Notes under the pieces: model-generated
What the model saw: the letters and a program-made list of their open reading frames with translations, nothing else
Databases searched by the model: none
What the model was told of the DNA's origin: nothing
Translations under genes and position numbers: made by a program
Shown: positions 1 through 13,600 of the stretch, piece after piece
Layout: every line of letters starts with the position of its first letter
Position numbering within the stretch: the stretch's first letter is position 1
From: Prostheceraeus crozeri
Lineage: Eukaryota > Platyhelminthes > Polycladida > Euryleptidae
Assembly (NCBI GenBank): GCA_907163375.1
Contig: CAJQUW010000895.1
Coordinates: forward strand, 1-64,000
DNA: 64,000 nucleotides
Direction: 5' to 3'

Positions 1-1319
1 TCCTGTTGATCGAATCAGACATGGGCTGTCTTGAACTAGCAACGGTGAAGTTTTTTGATGACTTGATTATTGCTTGATGAGGTTGAAGGATTAATTTTCC
101 CTTGAAGAAGCAGGTGTCAATCGGGTATGTTAGTAAGCTATCATAGCAAAAACATGTTTTCTTTGTTGCGCCGAAAAAGTTATTCAATTGTATTCATGGA
201 ATGTTCTCTCTCGTTTACTTATATTAGTATCACAGAAGTAGACAACTCACTCGTTCCAGCGAGCGGTTAATCAATCTAATTTTGCGATTTGTACTGTACT
301 CTTGTAATAGCGTCTGGACCTTTGAAATAATCATCGATGTGTTGCGAATATGAATCTTGAACTTTTGCCACATAACTATTTGCTCTGAACACGGTTTGCA
401 ATCCTTAGCAAGAGATACAAATCTATTGATAATGTCCTCATTCTAGAGATTTACGTAAATTTTTAGATGTACATGTAGATGAGCATCGGTTCCTACCAAT
501 TCCCGTCGTTGAAGTAGATTTCTATGTTATTGCTGAGAAGAACTGATACCGATTTCTCAGACTTAGGAATGCAAAACGAAGTCCGACTCTGGAGAACATC
601 GTGTGGAGACTCCAAATGTATATTTCTTGAATAATCTAACACTATTAATCCATTTTTAAAAATTATCACTTGCTCTCCAGCAGTAGGTCTTTAGCACTTC
701 AAGCATTATGATTTGTCTTTCAGTTACTCGAGAATACAGAAAAAGTTTCAATCAAGTTCTTGGCGAAAGATGCCATGTTCAGAACAAGCTTTGAACCCAT
801 GTCACACCATTAATTTTAGGGAACACTGTTTCTAGCAAGCATGTACTGCGTGAACGCAACGTAGATGATTGTTTTTGTATTTTTCACAGTAAAACCGAGA
901 TTACCTTTTTTCAAATTTGTCAATTCTCTGGATGATAATATTTAATTTGATGTTGAATATGAAAATGAAACGTCTCTACCACCTATTTCCACTGACACCT
1001 GTTCATTTGACAACACTGTTTTTATAAATTATGACCAGCTCCGCACTCGTTATTCCTTAAAAAAGGTGAACACGGGTATGCAAGCTGCATCCCTCACGTT
1101 GATGTGAGTTGCGTAGCATGCTTCCAGGCCATAGGCCTTCGTTCCACAATGGATTCCTATCCATCCAGCAGACAACATAATTACTGGGGAGTTTAAACTC
1201 CTAATTAGACACTGAAAATTTCAATGAATTTTTAAAGTTTAAGTATGAACTTTTATTCTAATTACATATATTCAACGTTGTGATATGCATAAAAATGAAA
1301 AGCATTTAGGCCGTTCAAT
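1..1319. other. No gene recognised
   Basis: AT-rich stretch with stops in all frames and no open frame of note. I see no coding motif, terminal repeat or RNA gene. It ends where the minus-strand Penelope-like fragments begin. Confidence 0.5.
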
Positions 1320-1849
1320 AATTTTATAGAATTTTATAAATAAAAAGCGCACAGAATGCTTTCGAAGTCATAATAAAGTTTATTGAAATTAGGAAGAAAA
1401 ATGTAAACCTGACATGTTTCGACTGGTCTTGTCAAAGGTAACCCAGCATGTGAAATTACATTGAAAGATAGACATTTTTTAAGAAGGAGAAAGTTGAGAT
1501 ACAGGTCAACACGCGATAGCAGCGGCAGACTGTGAGTCACCCGATTACCATGGCAAGCGAAGATTAATCACATGGTCCTTTTGCTTGCACAGGTTGGGAT
1601 TATCACGTCTAATAAACAATGCCTCGAGGATACGTAAAATGCGGTCATTGTAAGCGTGGCATACAATCTCAAACTTGCTGATAGGGTCATTCGGAACACT
1701 ACAGCAACTGAGCACATGTTCAGTAATTGCAGAGCGAGAAATTCCTAAATGACCATTTAAGAACCACCTGGGTATGTGCTCCCGCGCTCGAACTGTCAGG
1801 GGTCGTGACGTCCTTCCAATATAGGTTGATCCACAACCACAACGAAAAG
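1320..1849 (-). mobile_element. Penelope-like element fragment, 3' end with GIY-YIG nuclease
   Basis: Read on the minus strand, 1550-1850 encodes a GIY-YIG endonuclease of the type found at the C terminus of Penelope-like retroelements: a CGCGSTYIGRTSR-like start, then REHIPRW and an ISRSAITEHV stretch. Downstream (1320-1510) is a 3' untranslated part that ends near a TTTTATAGAA-like motif, also seen at the end of the neighbouring copy. It holds a hammerhead-like TCGAAACATGTC core (1411-1437). The reverse transcriptase part is absent, so this is a truncated and broken fossil. It lies head-to-tail with the next fragment (1850-2480) and its protein differs enough to be a separate subfamily. Family assignment is by motif only. 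Confidence 0.7.
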
Positions 1850-2480
1850 AAAATTTTATAGAAGAAAAATGGCGTACAGCTCATTGCAAAGTTATATTCC
1901 AGAGGTCCTTCCGCCGGCCGCGTCAGTGGAAAACCCGGAATGACATAAAAGTGAAAAATGGACAAAGAATAAGCTGAATATGAACACATTTTACCATGGC
2001 AAGAGAAAGTCCATAAATAGATCCTTCTGCCTTCACAGATCTGGCTTGTAACGTTGAATATGCATTGCTTCGGAAATTCGCACCAAACGATCATGCCTGC
2101 TTTGCACACTATAGAAAATTTGTCCTGCAAACTCTCACGATCACAAGATCGAAGAAGCTCGTGATCTGAAAAGGCAGACCGACTGACGCCAGCAAGACCA
2201 TCTACAAGCCACTTTGGCACGTGTTCACTTGCTCTGACTGAAAGGCGTCTGCTCGTCCTGCCAAAGTAGACTGACCTGCAGTCACAAAGGAAACGGTACA
2301 CAACTGAGGACGAGTAGGCAGCAGCTTGAGGATCTTTAGAAGATTGAAAGGGAGCACGGCGAGTGTGGAACAAGACACATAGATCAGCGGTAAAAAAATC
2401 GGCTGGAAGCAACTCTATTCATAGAATGATGAGGAAAAGCTGCTGAATTATCGCCATGAAATGGCACATGCAATGGCGAC
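1850..2480 (-). mobile_element. Penelope-like element fragment (GIY-YIG domain plus 3' UTR)
   Basis: On the minus strand 2412-1960 encodes a GIY-YIG domain with VVYRFLCDC, VYFGRTSRRLSVR and EHVPKW motifs and an FSDHELLRSCDRESLQDKF stretch. These are typical of the nuclease that follows the reverse transcriptase in Penelope-like elements. The 3' UTR (1850-1960) closely matches the one at 47520-47600, and the coding part matches the copies at 3090-3510 (inverted) and 47500-48500. Truncated and broken; the reverse transcriptase is missing. With the plus-strand copy it forms a large inverted repeat with a spacer of about 0.6 kb, a layout common among Penelope-like copies. Confidence 0.75.
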
Positions 2481-2533
2481 ACCATCCATGGAACAATTGG
2501 ATGGATTTTTACAGATAGCTGGATGGTGTGGCC
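2475..2533. repeat. Short hairpin between inverted PLE copies
   Basis: The arms GGCGACACCATCCA and TGGATGGTGTGGCC pair with one mismatch around a loop of about 30 nt. It lies exactly between the inverted Penelope-like fragments and may mark the rearrangement junction. Confidence 0.5.
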
Positions 2534-2589
2534 ATGTGAAGTACATTAGTCCCACTTTTGGCCAATATTTTTATGGGTCAAAAAAAGTT

Positions 2590-3510
2590 TAGAGAAATGT
2601 GAGTAATGCAATTGACTCATCATGTTTGCTATATTTGCGTTACGTTGATGACACTTTTGCAATTGTTCGTAATGAAAGTGATCAATCACAAATCACAAGA
2701 AATTACAAACTTCATGCGCTTTTCAATTCAGCTCATCCTAATCTAAAGTTTATGGATGAATTTGAAATGAATAATGTTTTATCTTTCCTTGATTTATCGT
2801 ACACTGCCGTGCTGATGGTTCGGTTGCGACTTGCATTTTTAAGAAGCCTACATGAAGAGGCATATACTTGAATTTTCACAGTTTCGTGCCTGCTGCATGG
2901 AAACGTGGTCTTGCCCGTTCTTTGTACAATCCTATGTACCGTTCGAGTTTTTGGCATCGGAAACTGATCTGTTGTACAAGACTTTGATTCGAAATTCGTA
3001 TCCTCCATTCTTTATTGATAAGCATAAAGTCACTGAACCAAAAGCAGAGTAGTCTGTTGTGTCAACAGTTGAGAAAAAAATCTATTTTCCTTTGTGTGCC
3101 ATTTCATGGCGATAAATCAGCAGCTTTTCGTCATCGTTCTATGAATAGGGTTATTTCCAGACGATTTTTTACCGCTGATCTATGTGTCTTGCTCCATACT
3201 CGCCGTGTTCCCGTGCGATTTCATAAAGATCCTGTTCCTGTTGCCTACTCGACTTCAGTTGTGTACCGTTTCCTTGTGACTGCGGGTCAGTCTACTTTGG
3301 CAGAGCAAGTGAACACGTGCCAAAGTGGCTTGTAGTTGTTCTTACTGTCATCAGCCGGTCTGCTATTACAGATCACGAGCTTCTTCGTTCCTGTGATCGT
3401 GAGAGTTTGCAGGACAAATTTTCTATAGTGTGCAAAGCAGGCATGATCGTTTGGTGCGAATTCTCGAAGCAATGCATATTCAACGTTACAAACCAGATTC
3501 CTCTGTAGCA
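2590..3510 (+). mobile_element. Penelope-like element fragment (RT palm, thumb, GIY-YIG)
   Basis: Plus-strand remnant. Frame 2599-2871 shows the reverse-transcriptase catalytic box as LRYVDDTFAI, followed by HPNLKF and NNVLSFLDL, which is the Penelope-like order. Later parts (3120-3510) show the linker and the GIY-YIG domain with the same ITDHELLRSCDRESLQDKF stretch as the minus-strand copy. The 5' half of the RT is missing, and the reading is broken in several places, so it is a fossil. Same subfamily as 1850-2480 and 47460-48622. Confidence 0.75.
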
Positions 3511-6500
3511 TGAAATAGCTTATATGTATGTAGTCATGTCATATGTCATCATAGAAAAGATATGAAATACAAAATTTTATCTTATGAAATAATAATAATA
3601 ATAACAAAACGTGTATTTCTTGAGTTTACATAAAATTTGGTATTTGAATGGACGTATCTGAAAAATATATTCAATAGATTTAGGATGAAGCGAAGAACGA
3701 ATGGAGTCACGATGGAGAAAGCAACAAAAGTCGGCAAAAATTGCATCGATATTTGCCATGATAACGATGTTCTAATATCAAGGAATCCTTAAAAAATTGG
3801 TCACCGTGACGATGACTTATGAAACCAACATGTAGCAGAAGCTGATCAATATCTGGATATAGATAGTACAGTTTCAGTGACATTTTGTCTCCAATCTGTT
3901 GATTATGCAGCTGTTCCTCCAAACTGTATGTAATCCGGAGATTTTTAACACAAAGGAAAAAGATTCACCACATTTTCAAAACTGCCAGATTGTTTATCCA
4001 AAAATAGAAAATTTGTCAACCAAAGTATTATTTTCTTGCACATGCCATGTCTCATGAAGTGGCCTGTCAAAATTCCCTCATTAATTTTTGTAGGTTTGTG
4101 ATGGAATATCGATTGTAAAATGCTTTATTGCCTCTCTGTCTTAATTCAATCTTCTGAATGAAACTTCACAATTCTAATGTGCATGTACTGATAAGAGCAA
4201 ATTACCGACAGTTAGTGGAATGCATGCATCTTTGACATTATTCTCATATGATGTAAGAGAATTTCTACGTTGCCAACAATTTCGAATATAATGCTCAAAT
4301 TTAATTTAACTTTGATGTTATTTATTGTCACATTACGCATGCACATTTTTCACATACTGGGCTTGCAATCCCATGATGAGGCTAAGGACCATCAGTTCAG
4401 CGCATGGCTTCTGCTTGTCATCATCATGGGATAAACCCATGATGATCGAAATGTTTTCGTTTTTTGTCTCTCAAACGAAATAAAAAGTGAGATGCTGCTG
4501 CGTAAAAGCAGTATATTCAAGCTATATTTCGTGGAATTTGTTTGGCTAGTGAATGATTCATTTGAATATATGGGACCAAAAAGTAGAGACAAAAAGAACT
4601 TCCCATATTCCAAGAAACTATATTCTAATTCAGCCTTCTTTATTGGGAATATTGCCATATTCGATGCATCATTAAACTAGAAAGAGGCCTGTTTTAAATT
4701 GTGCGCCACGAAATGGTCGCCATATCGACTATTATCTTCTTACTACTCATTAAAATTCGAACGTATTCAGACATAAAATACATAAAAATTCAAACAATTC
4801 AAATTACAACAAAACTGGACGTGCAGCATCAAATTGAGCATCGCATTGGAGCACATCAACGATACCATTCCACATAGTGGCATCTCTGTAACAAAATCAT
4901 TGTTGCATGGATGTATATACGTGTCTATCCCGGTCAGTGGCGTCTTCTCCGTACCTGCCAGTCCTTCGGCGCATACTAAAAAATAATTTACCAAAATTTA
5001 TAAAAACGAAAAGTCTTCTTGTGACAACTGTGCACAGCTTTCTGTCTCAATATAAGACGCTCAGAGTGAACATTTTTACCGCGCGTGCTCGAATCATAGC
5101 TGTTTTCTTCGAACAATCAGACACACGCTAGTAGTGTGTTCAAACGGAGCAACACCCGCGCCAATCTCGGCTTTTCCGCCGATAGACATAATGCTTTGCC
5201 CTCTCCAAATTTTGGAATGAAAATATTGGCCCATTGGCATAATCTGCAATTATTGATCGAGGCGCGGTACCAGAATATAGAAAAGGAAACTCAGCACAGT
5301 TGTTACTGTCTTCGTTGCTTTTCAGAGAGGTCACACCTTAACCAACAGTAGATGATGACGTTCAGACGCAGTGTGCGATCAGATGATGAGCGTTTGTCAA
5401 TGAGTGCAGAGCGATCATCTCACTTGAACACCAGATTCGGTAGGATTCAATGACTTTAAACCTCTATCTCCGATTGGGTCTCTAGCCTCCCCAGACCATG
5501 TTAACGGACTAGTATCTCAATACTACCCGGCATGCATTCTTCAAATGCCATGCCTTTGTCGTCATGCATGTTGGGTACACGCCATAGGTTTCCGCTATTC
5601 AATAACTGTTATACTTCATTCTCTATTTAAACAAACTTTATTTCTAACGTTAATGACTAAAGAGATTGCTAGAGACCCCATTCAATTTGTTGGGATAATT
5701 TGAAGCACCACGCGTTGACTAGGCACCAGATAGTGAAAAAATAATTGTGTCAGCTAATTATACATGTAATTGCTTCCTAAGGAGCAACTCCGTCTCTAAT
5801 TGTGCGAGCCATAGCTTGTGGCCTAGGGACTTGCAAAACACTTGAAGAGCTCTCCATGACTTACATACAGGGAAACATGTTCTTTAATGAGAAATTGATC
5901 GGAATTCAGTCAACAATTGCATTTATGCGTCATGGCACCATCAAGACGCTAGAAGACATCCACCCAACGTCATTGGCTGAACAGGTGAAATATAAATCAA
6001 TAATAGGTATATGCTGCAAAACAAAGAATTACCGAAGGCCATCCCAAGAGTTCACTGTAGAAATACTTAACCCAGCAAGCACCCAGAAAAATGTAGAATC
6101 TATGCAAGGTAATCGAGCGAAAGGAATTTACAAAACAATGAAAGAAATTAGTGCTAGAAATATTTTTAGTTTGCCTCACAAACGTGCAAAATAATGGCAA
6201 AATAGGGACAACTTCACGAATTTTTAATGATACTTTTCGAAATAAACAGACAATTTCAGTTGAGAAAGTGGCAAAATAGTGGCAAAAGTATTAATTGCCA
6301 CTCTGTTTTGTATTGCAGGCGTCCTTTTCTTTGCACCATTTTTCACTGCTTTCAGCTAAAAGTACAGGCACAGGATGTCTCCTATATACTGTATATGACA
6401 TCAGTTTTCACACTTTCACTGCTTCCCCTTGGCGCTAGCCAATGCCTGATTTGCACGTTGCTGTGTGTCTAGAAAGGGAAATCTTTGTTGCCATTATATT

Positions 6501-6547
6501 TTCAATTGATAAGCAATTGCTGATTTACCGGACGATGCCCTTTCAAA
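3511..6547. other. No gene recognised; short repeats
   Basis: Mostly AT-rich sequence with an AAT microsatellite near 3590. A 130-codon open frame at 5802-6194 has no motif I recognise; it could be chance or part of the decayed piggyBac that starts downstream, but I see none of that family's N-terminal features in it. Confidence 0.4.
4419..4447. repeat. Small perfect palindrome
   Basis: CATCATCATGGG and CCCATGATGATG arms are separated by a few bases. There is a third, diverged arm copy about 45 bp upstream. No element ends are visible around it. Confidence 0.5.
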
Positions 6548-7452
6548 ATGTATTTACTGTCCAATCATGGGAAGTACGGCATGAAACTGTGGATTTGTAC
6601 GGATGTTGAAGCATCATACTGTGTGAATTTCGCGGTATACACAGAGAAACACGGTCACCACCCAGAGATAAACCAGAATACTCGTGTTGCACTGCAACTC
6701 ACAGAATATCTCAATGGTTCAGGCACCTTTGACAATTTCTTCTCAAGTCTTCACCTCTGAAACTCTCTGCTTCCAAGAAAGCTGACAATCTTATTGACGG
6801 ACAAATTTCTGTTAATTTACTGTTAATTTCCAACTCTATCGGAACAGTTAGAAGAAGCAAGCCCTTTCTTCCGACTATGTTGATGGACATCCGAGCAAGA
6901 GTGGAACTCTCCACCGTTTTTGCATTTCAACGCGATACGACGTTGGTCTACTATGTACCAAAAAGAGACGAAAAAATGTCATCATTATGTCAACGTTTAA
7001 TCATGATTCAGACATCAGAGAAGAAAGAGATGGCAAGAAGCCTCAACTTATCCTGGATTACAACATGACGACTGGAACAGTAGACAACATTGACAAACTT
7101 GTTCGAACGTACCATCAGAAAATCTCGAAGATGACCAATGGTTGTATTTGGAAACCTTTTAGCTCTGGTAGCATGCAATGCTTAAATCATCTTATCTCAC
7201 GTTCATCCTGAATATGAGGCTGGCAAGAGTCACATGCGACGACTGTTCCTGGAGAAACTAACCCTCGATTTGGTGGTGCGCGGTGCAGTGTATGAAAGAG
7301 ATGTTCCAGTTGGTGTGGTTGGTCCTGTGGATCGGATGTTGACCATGCTTCGAAAACGTCTTTGCTGCAAGAGTTGTCCCAAGAAAGCGGATACAAAACA
7401 TCGGAAACATGTTCAATGTGCAATCTTGCTGTCTCAAGCATCATCTGATTAG
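6548..7452 (+). pseudogene. Decayed piggyBac-type transposase
   Basis: Plus-strand frames carry successive pieces of a piggyBac-family DDE transposase (DDE_Tnp_1_7). In order: KYGMKLWICTDVEASYCVNF (about 6570), an ALQLTEYLNGSGTFDNFFSS piece with the strongly conserved DNFF (about 6690), the LVYYVPKRD and MSTFNHDSD region (6930-7010), and the TGTVDNIDKLVRTY motif with the third catalytic Asp (about 7070). The Cys-rich C-terminal tail KRLCCKSCPKK follows (7340-7450). The pieces lie in at least three frames with stops between them, so it cannot be made as one protein. The N-terminal third is not recognisable. No TTAA-flanked terminal repeats were found on either side, so the limits of the element are unknown. 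Confidence 0.75.
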
Positions 7453-9922
7453 TATCTGCGCAAGCTGTCTCTGCTGATGTGCAGAGTGTTTTTCATAGTA
7501 CCTTCAGGAGTGCTTTTATATAGAATTTGTAAAAGCAAATATACAGTGCGGAATCAAGCACGCTAGCAACTATGACATTTTGCAAATACACGTTTATTGA
7601 ATTTATTTTTGCAAAGTCGCTAGAGTTGCTTTTCGTCCGAAGGGAATATGCTGAAAAGATGACAGTCGTCAGGCAGGGGAGGCCAACACCTGATATAAAA
7701 GTTTAAAAAGCACCCACCGTGAATGCAAGACATTTCAATACATCAAAATTTCAAGCGTGTGAGTGGCTGACCGGCTCTAAGAAACTCAATAAACTCTTTT
7801 GTTGACCTTAATTGGCTCCTTTCTTCTCGAGAAAATGGAATCTGGACAGAGATAGAGGGTAGTGACCTGAGCTCCTTGAATAAGGCGATGAAGCGACATG
7901 AGTAATCAACTTCTGATGTGCACATTCACTTGGCCTTAAAAATCTTCTAGAAACAGGGTCGAATTGGCAGCAAAAATTCATCTTTTATGAAGATTAATGT
8001 TGTAACATAAAAAATGTCTGGTCTTCCAATGCCGAGCGAAGGCCTAGGGTCTCGGAGCACGCTACGCCACTGATCCCGGTACTATATATAGTGCGAGCTT
8101 TTTATCCACGGGTGCTCGTCATCGCACTCGTCATCATGTGAAATGCATCTACCGCTGATCACTGCTATCTGTGAACGTCCAAGAATGCAAGATAAGGAAT
8201 TCCTGCTCTCTCTCTCTCTTTCTTTATGGCCTTGCAATGGAAGAAAGAGTCTAGAAAAAGATTAATTCGAATGGGTTGTCGTATTAGCTTGCCAAAGTTC
8301 ATCTATCTGAGTGTTTCTGATCCGATATTGAGACTTGAAAACTGTCTAAGTTGTGTTAAGTAATCAAGGCAAAATAAATACAAATGAATTGTAATCACTT
8401 CCTGTATTATAAATATTGGTACAGCTAGATTATTTATGGCTGTGCGCCGAAGGGCCCGCAGGTACGGATAATGCGCTACACATCATTTAATATCGCCCAC
8501 TCCTAAAATGCGTCCAAAATCCAAAACTTAAATCCTTTCAATGCGGGACTTTTTTCAGATTCACGCAAAAAGTTAATATATTTATGTTTCCATAAAAGGT
8601 CTCGCCTTTATTATTATAGACAAAATGAATTTGTCCAAAATTTTCTTCTGATGATTGCCCGAATGCACTCTCTACCATTTCTCCATTACACATTATATTC
8701 TTACCAAATACTCAACTCAAAAGATTGAGAGTGGGATAGATAAGAAGTCGGCCACATGGAAAAAAGTGCAGTTTGTTCTAATTTATTAAAAGTCTCCTAC
8801 ATAATCACACATCAGGAGCAAAATATATCGCCATTAGAATAAAGCACTCAGTAATAGAACTAGGTAGTATTCCACTGTGAGTTGGCGTGCATAATTTTTC
8901 TTTAATTCGATTTATGCAATTATATGTCACCCTTGGTTGAACTCAATACCTTTTCATCAGCTTCGACACTTTAAAAGATGATGAAATCCAAAAGGTTTAC
9001 TAGCGTTTCACTTATTGTTATGCAACTTCTCCATTCTGAGAGCTGGCATACTCGTAGGTTGAAGTTTTATTCTATTCTGTCTAATAAACGTTACATGACA
9101 TGAATCACTTTCGTAGGCGACGCCCAGTGACAACAAATGAGGGTTATAATAGCAAAATCATCATTTTCACAGGGATGGCTATATGGTTCATAGACATCCG
9201 TGCTTTCTAGTTGAAACGTGAGCAAATTTTCTTCATGTAGAGTTGACGAATTTATGGTTTGAGAGATCATCGTCATAGCTGGAAATGCAGACATCACAGA
9301 TATTAGTCCGGCAGCCGTAACGAGATTTTGCAGGGAACGAGACCGAAAATAAGACTTTCACCGAATGATGTACATCCAATGCCTACTGCGAATCTGCGCG
9401 TCTTCGTGTTCTAGTTAGCTATTCTTGTTAACAGACACGATCAAACAAAAGCACATGTCATTCAAGTGGGACGCAGATTGCAGCTTTTGTCAAAAATGAG
9501 GTCTTCTATGTTTTCTCTTATCAACTGAAAAGTACTAAGTCTAGAGGTATATTTTCGGCAAAATACGTATGTCTTCAGGTCATCTCCAATCAAAAGATGC
9601 TAACCCCTCGGTGTATTCCAAACAGAATTGAGAATTACCATTGATGTGCAGTGCAGCCCAATCGCAGCTGACTCATCGATATTTGACTGCACATCAATGG
9701 AAATTAAAGTGAAGCAGATAAGGATGATTTCCGTACATATAGGAATGAATGGGAAAAGTGTATTTACTTAGAAACTTAGTTCATATTCAAAATCAATAAA
9801 AGGTGTGCTAGGTCTAACCTGTCATGTTCAAAACTATGGTGAATGTTTTCAAAAGAAAACCATGAAAGAAACAAATTGAATATGTTCTTTTTGCATGTAC
9901 AGATCACATGATCTGAATAACT
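7453..9922. other. No gene recognised
   Basis: AT-rich, stops in all frames, a CT-rich microsatellite near 8205. No coding motif, tRNA or terminal repeat seen. Ends at the target site of the BEL element. Confidence 0.5.
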
Positions 9923-9927
9923 ACCAT
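9923..9927. repeat. Target-site duplication, left copy (ACCAT)
   Basis: ACCAT directly precedes the LTR here, and the same five bases follow the other LTR at 17104-17108. A 5-bp duplication is usual for BEL/Pao integrases. Confidence 0.9.
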
Positions 9928-10336
9928 TATGACGGCATACGTCCAATTTGCGCTATTAAGTTGAAAACACCTCAACTGATGCACTAGAATTGTATTTCTT
10001 AGATGCAACGTGAAAACTGCAATAAAAAATACAAGACTCATCATTTCACGCTCATAAGTAAATTAGCTACATTTTATCATCAATAAAATTTCTCATCATA
10101 GGGAGTTACAAATATGCCTAAAACTCACCGTTTCCAGCTTTAAATAGCACAATATGTACAATGTATATTTACATGAAATTCTAGGATCCTGATAGACCCA
10201 ACAAATCAAAACCTTTTCGTTGTCTGGTAACTAAGAGACATACAAACATTTGAACAGGGATAAAAAATTTGATTTAGAAAAACAAGCATTAAGAAATTCA
10301 GCGTCCAGCTGAAGGCAATGTCTTAAGTCCGTTACA
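9928..10336 (-). repeat. BEL/Pao 3' LTR
   Basis: 409 bp. On the element's own strand it begins TGTAACGGAC and ends with CCGTCATA. It is practically identical to the 5' LTR at 16695-17103 (one visible difference). The run of G on the element strand just before it is the likely plus-strand primer. Confidence 0.93.
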
Positions 10337-10667
10337 CTCCCCCCAACAATTCAAACGTCAGTTGGAAGAGAATTGTTCAGAGTAGGTCCTAATACAAGGT
10401 TAAAAAAAAATGCTTCTTCTTAAATTCTACGTTCATATGTACATACATGAATTGCACTCGTCTCAAATATTATATACAAGATAAGTCCTTACAAAAACAC
10501 TATAACTAATCGAAAAGAACTAGGCCTTCCAAAAAAAATCTCAAGATTTTATCTACTGGCCCTACACTATAAAAGAACAACAGATGCGTGAAATTCCGAA
10601 ACAACAAAGTAGACTGACTTCAATCAGGAAATAGCTGATGGCTGAAGAAATACGAATAAAAATACAG

Positions 10668-13600
10668 TCACTTTGATTCGACAAGGAGAACTAACTTATG
10701 GATAGGTCTTTCCAAAATCTTAGGGCTACCCTTTCGCACAACAAGTACTTTGACCCTTCGAACTAAGCCATCAGAACTTGGGACGACTTCGGCAACCTTC
10801 CCTAATGGCCATTCATTTCTTTTGACGTCGGGCTCATCTAATAAAACGACATCTCCAACTTTGACATTTCTTCGTTCACTCTTCCAAATCTTTCGTAAAT
10901 TTTGACTGAGGATATATTCCTTTCTCCATCTACTCCAAAATTGTTCTGATAAATATTGAACGCGTCGCCATCGTTTCCTAAGATACATATCCCTTTGTGT
11001 GAATTCTCCTGGTGGAGGAGGAATTGAGCTCTTCATAGTCAAAATGTGATTTGGTGTTAGAGGTTCAATATCAATGCTATTATGAAAATCAGTGGTCAAA
11101 GGTCGATTGTTAACTATGGCCATGGCTTCGTAGAATAAAGTTCGGAGCGAGGAATCATCTAATCTCTTAGACTGCAAGTCTACGACATTACTTAAAATGG
11201 ATCTGATGGTTCTTATTTGTCTCTCCCATATGCCTCCCATATGACTAGCATGAGGAACATTGAACACGAATTCACAGTTCTGATCTCTTAAGTAAGCTGT
11301 CAAACCCTTGGCATCAAATTGTTCTTCAAATGCACGTTTGAGTTCAGACTGTGCTCCAACGAAATTGCTACCTCTATCACATCTTATTTGTTTCACCTTT
11401 CCTCGTATTGCTATGAAACAACGCAAGGCATTTATGAAAGCGTCAGTTGTCAAGTCATCAAGTGCTTCAATGTGAATTGCTCTTGAGCAACAACAAGTAA
11501 ATAAAACACCGTATCTTTTATTTTCTTTTCTTCCAACTTTGGTCACGAAAGGCCCGAAACAATCCATACCACAGAATGTAAACGGAGGAGAGGGTTCTAC
11601 TCTATCATATGGTAATTCTGCCATCATCTGACATTCAACTGGACGACGTAGCTTTCTGCAAGCGACACAAGAACGTATGACAGAAGATACCAAGTGACTT
11701 GCGCTAATAATCCAAAATCCGTTTGATCGCAATTCATTTAGTGTCATACCACGACCTTGATGCATCACCTTCTCATGGAAATGACGAACTAATAAAAGTG
11801 ATACGTGACTATTCTTATTTAAAATAATCGGAAACTTGATTCCATATGACAATGAAGAGGACTGAAGTCGACCACCAACACGAATAATACCATCATTGTC
11901 AGTAAAAGGGTTTAGGGACAAGAATGAATCTGATTTCTCTAATTCTTCTTGAGAAGTTCTGACAAGAAAGTGAGTTGCATTTTCAATTTCAGATACGGAA
12001 GCTGGTAAGCAACTTTTCAACCCTTTTACTCTCCGCTGCAGTCTAGCGAAAGCTCTCAATAGAGGCATCCATTCCGAAAATCTCTTTATGCAAGAAAGAA
12101 TTGGTGTAGAAGGCGAAGTCGTGGCGGACGTGCTGAATACTACGGTGCGCTTGATTTCAGGATCCTTTGCTGACAACGGATAATTTTCTGCCTGTGTATA
12201 GTCAATCTTTGGATTCCATAGAAAATCTGGTCCACTATACCAATTCGACCGTTGCAGTTCATAAGCAGTTAACCCGCGAGAAGCATGATCAGCAGGGTTT
12301 GACCTGCTCTCGACGTAACGCCATTGGTGAGGTTTTGAAAAATTCCTGATGATCTGAACTCTGTTTGCCACATACATCTGAAACCTTCGAACATCATTTG
12401 AAATATAACCAAGCACGACTTTTGAATCAGTCCAGAATACTTCCTTGTTGGGTGAAAGATTGAGTTCTTCTTTCAGCATGTTGCTGACTTTCGCTGAAAG
12501 TACTGCGGCAGCAAGCTCCAAACGAGGAATAGTCGTAACTTTGGATGGGGCGACTCTCGACTTTCCCATCAATAATGTGCAATGAATTCTATCAGTCTGA
12601 TCGATTAATTTGACGTAAGAGCACTGTCCATATCCAACCGTACTAGCATCAGAAAAATGATGCAACTCAATCACCTTCACATCTGAGAAAAGTGGAGGCG
12701 TAATGCATCGAGGAATTCGAACATCTGAAATTAATGAGAAGTCAGACAACCAGCGCTTCCATTTTGGCATGAGATCTTGAGGTAATTCATCGTCCCAAGA
12801 AATTCCATTTTTACACATTATCTGCAAAATACCTTTTCCACAAAGTATGAAAGGTGCTAAGAAGCCTAGAGGGTCATAAATGGAGGCAACCATCGATAAA
12901 ACATGCCTTCGGTTCGTTATACCATCATCTCTCTTTGTCATTTTGAACAGAAAGCAATCGTCATTCGTATCCCATTGTATCCCTAGGGTTGATGAAAGTG
13001 GTAATAAGTCAACATGCAAATCGGCTTCCTTTAAATCACTTGACAGCTCATCGCGTGGAAGAACAGACAAGACATCCTTGCTATTTGAACAAAATTTATG
13101 CAGACGCAAACCGCCTTCTTGACAAATAGTACGAGCTTCGCCTGCAACTCTTATTGCTTCTTCAATTGAATGAGTACTGCATATTCCATCATCAACATAA
13201 AAGTTGTGGAGAATGAAATCAGCTCCGAGTTTCATGTCATCCTTGTGAAGAGACGCCAAGTGCTTTAAACCAAAATTTGCACATCCCGGGGACGAACTTG
13301 CTCCGAAAAGATGAACTCGCATTCTATATTCAATGGGGCTTAGATCAACATTTCCTCCCGGCCACCATAAGAACTTCAAATATCCCCTATCTTCAGGTTT
13401 TACAAGAAACTGATGGAACATCCTTTCAATGTCACAAGTTAGAGCAATTCTATTCTTGCGGAATCTACATAGAACACCAAGCATGCTATTCGTGAGATCA
13501 GGTCCTGAAAGAAGATGATCATTCAGCGAGGTTCCTGCAAATTTGCTAGAGCAGTCAAAAACGACACGAATTTTATTTGGTTTCTTTGGGTGATAAACAC

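Noticed and set aside
5802-6194. N-terminal part of the piggyBac transposase
   Set aside because: Right strand and position, but no residue pattern of that region could be recognised.
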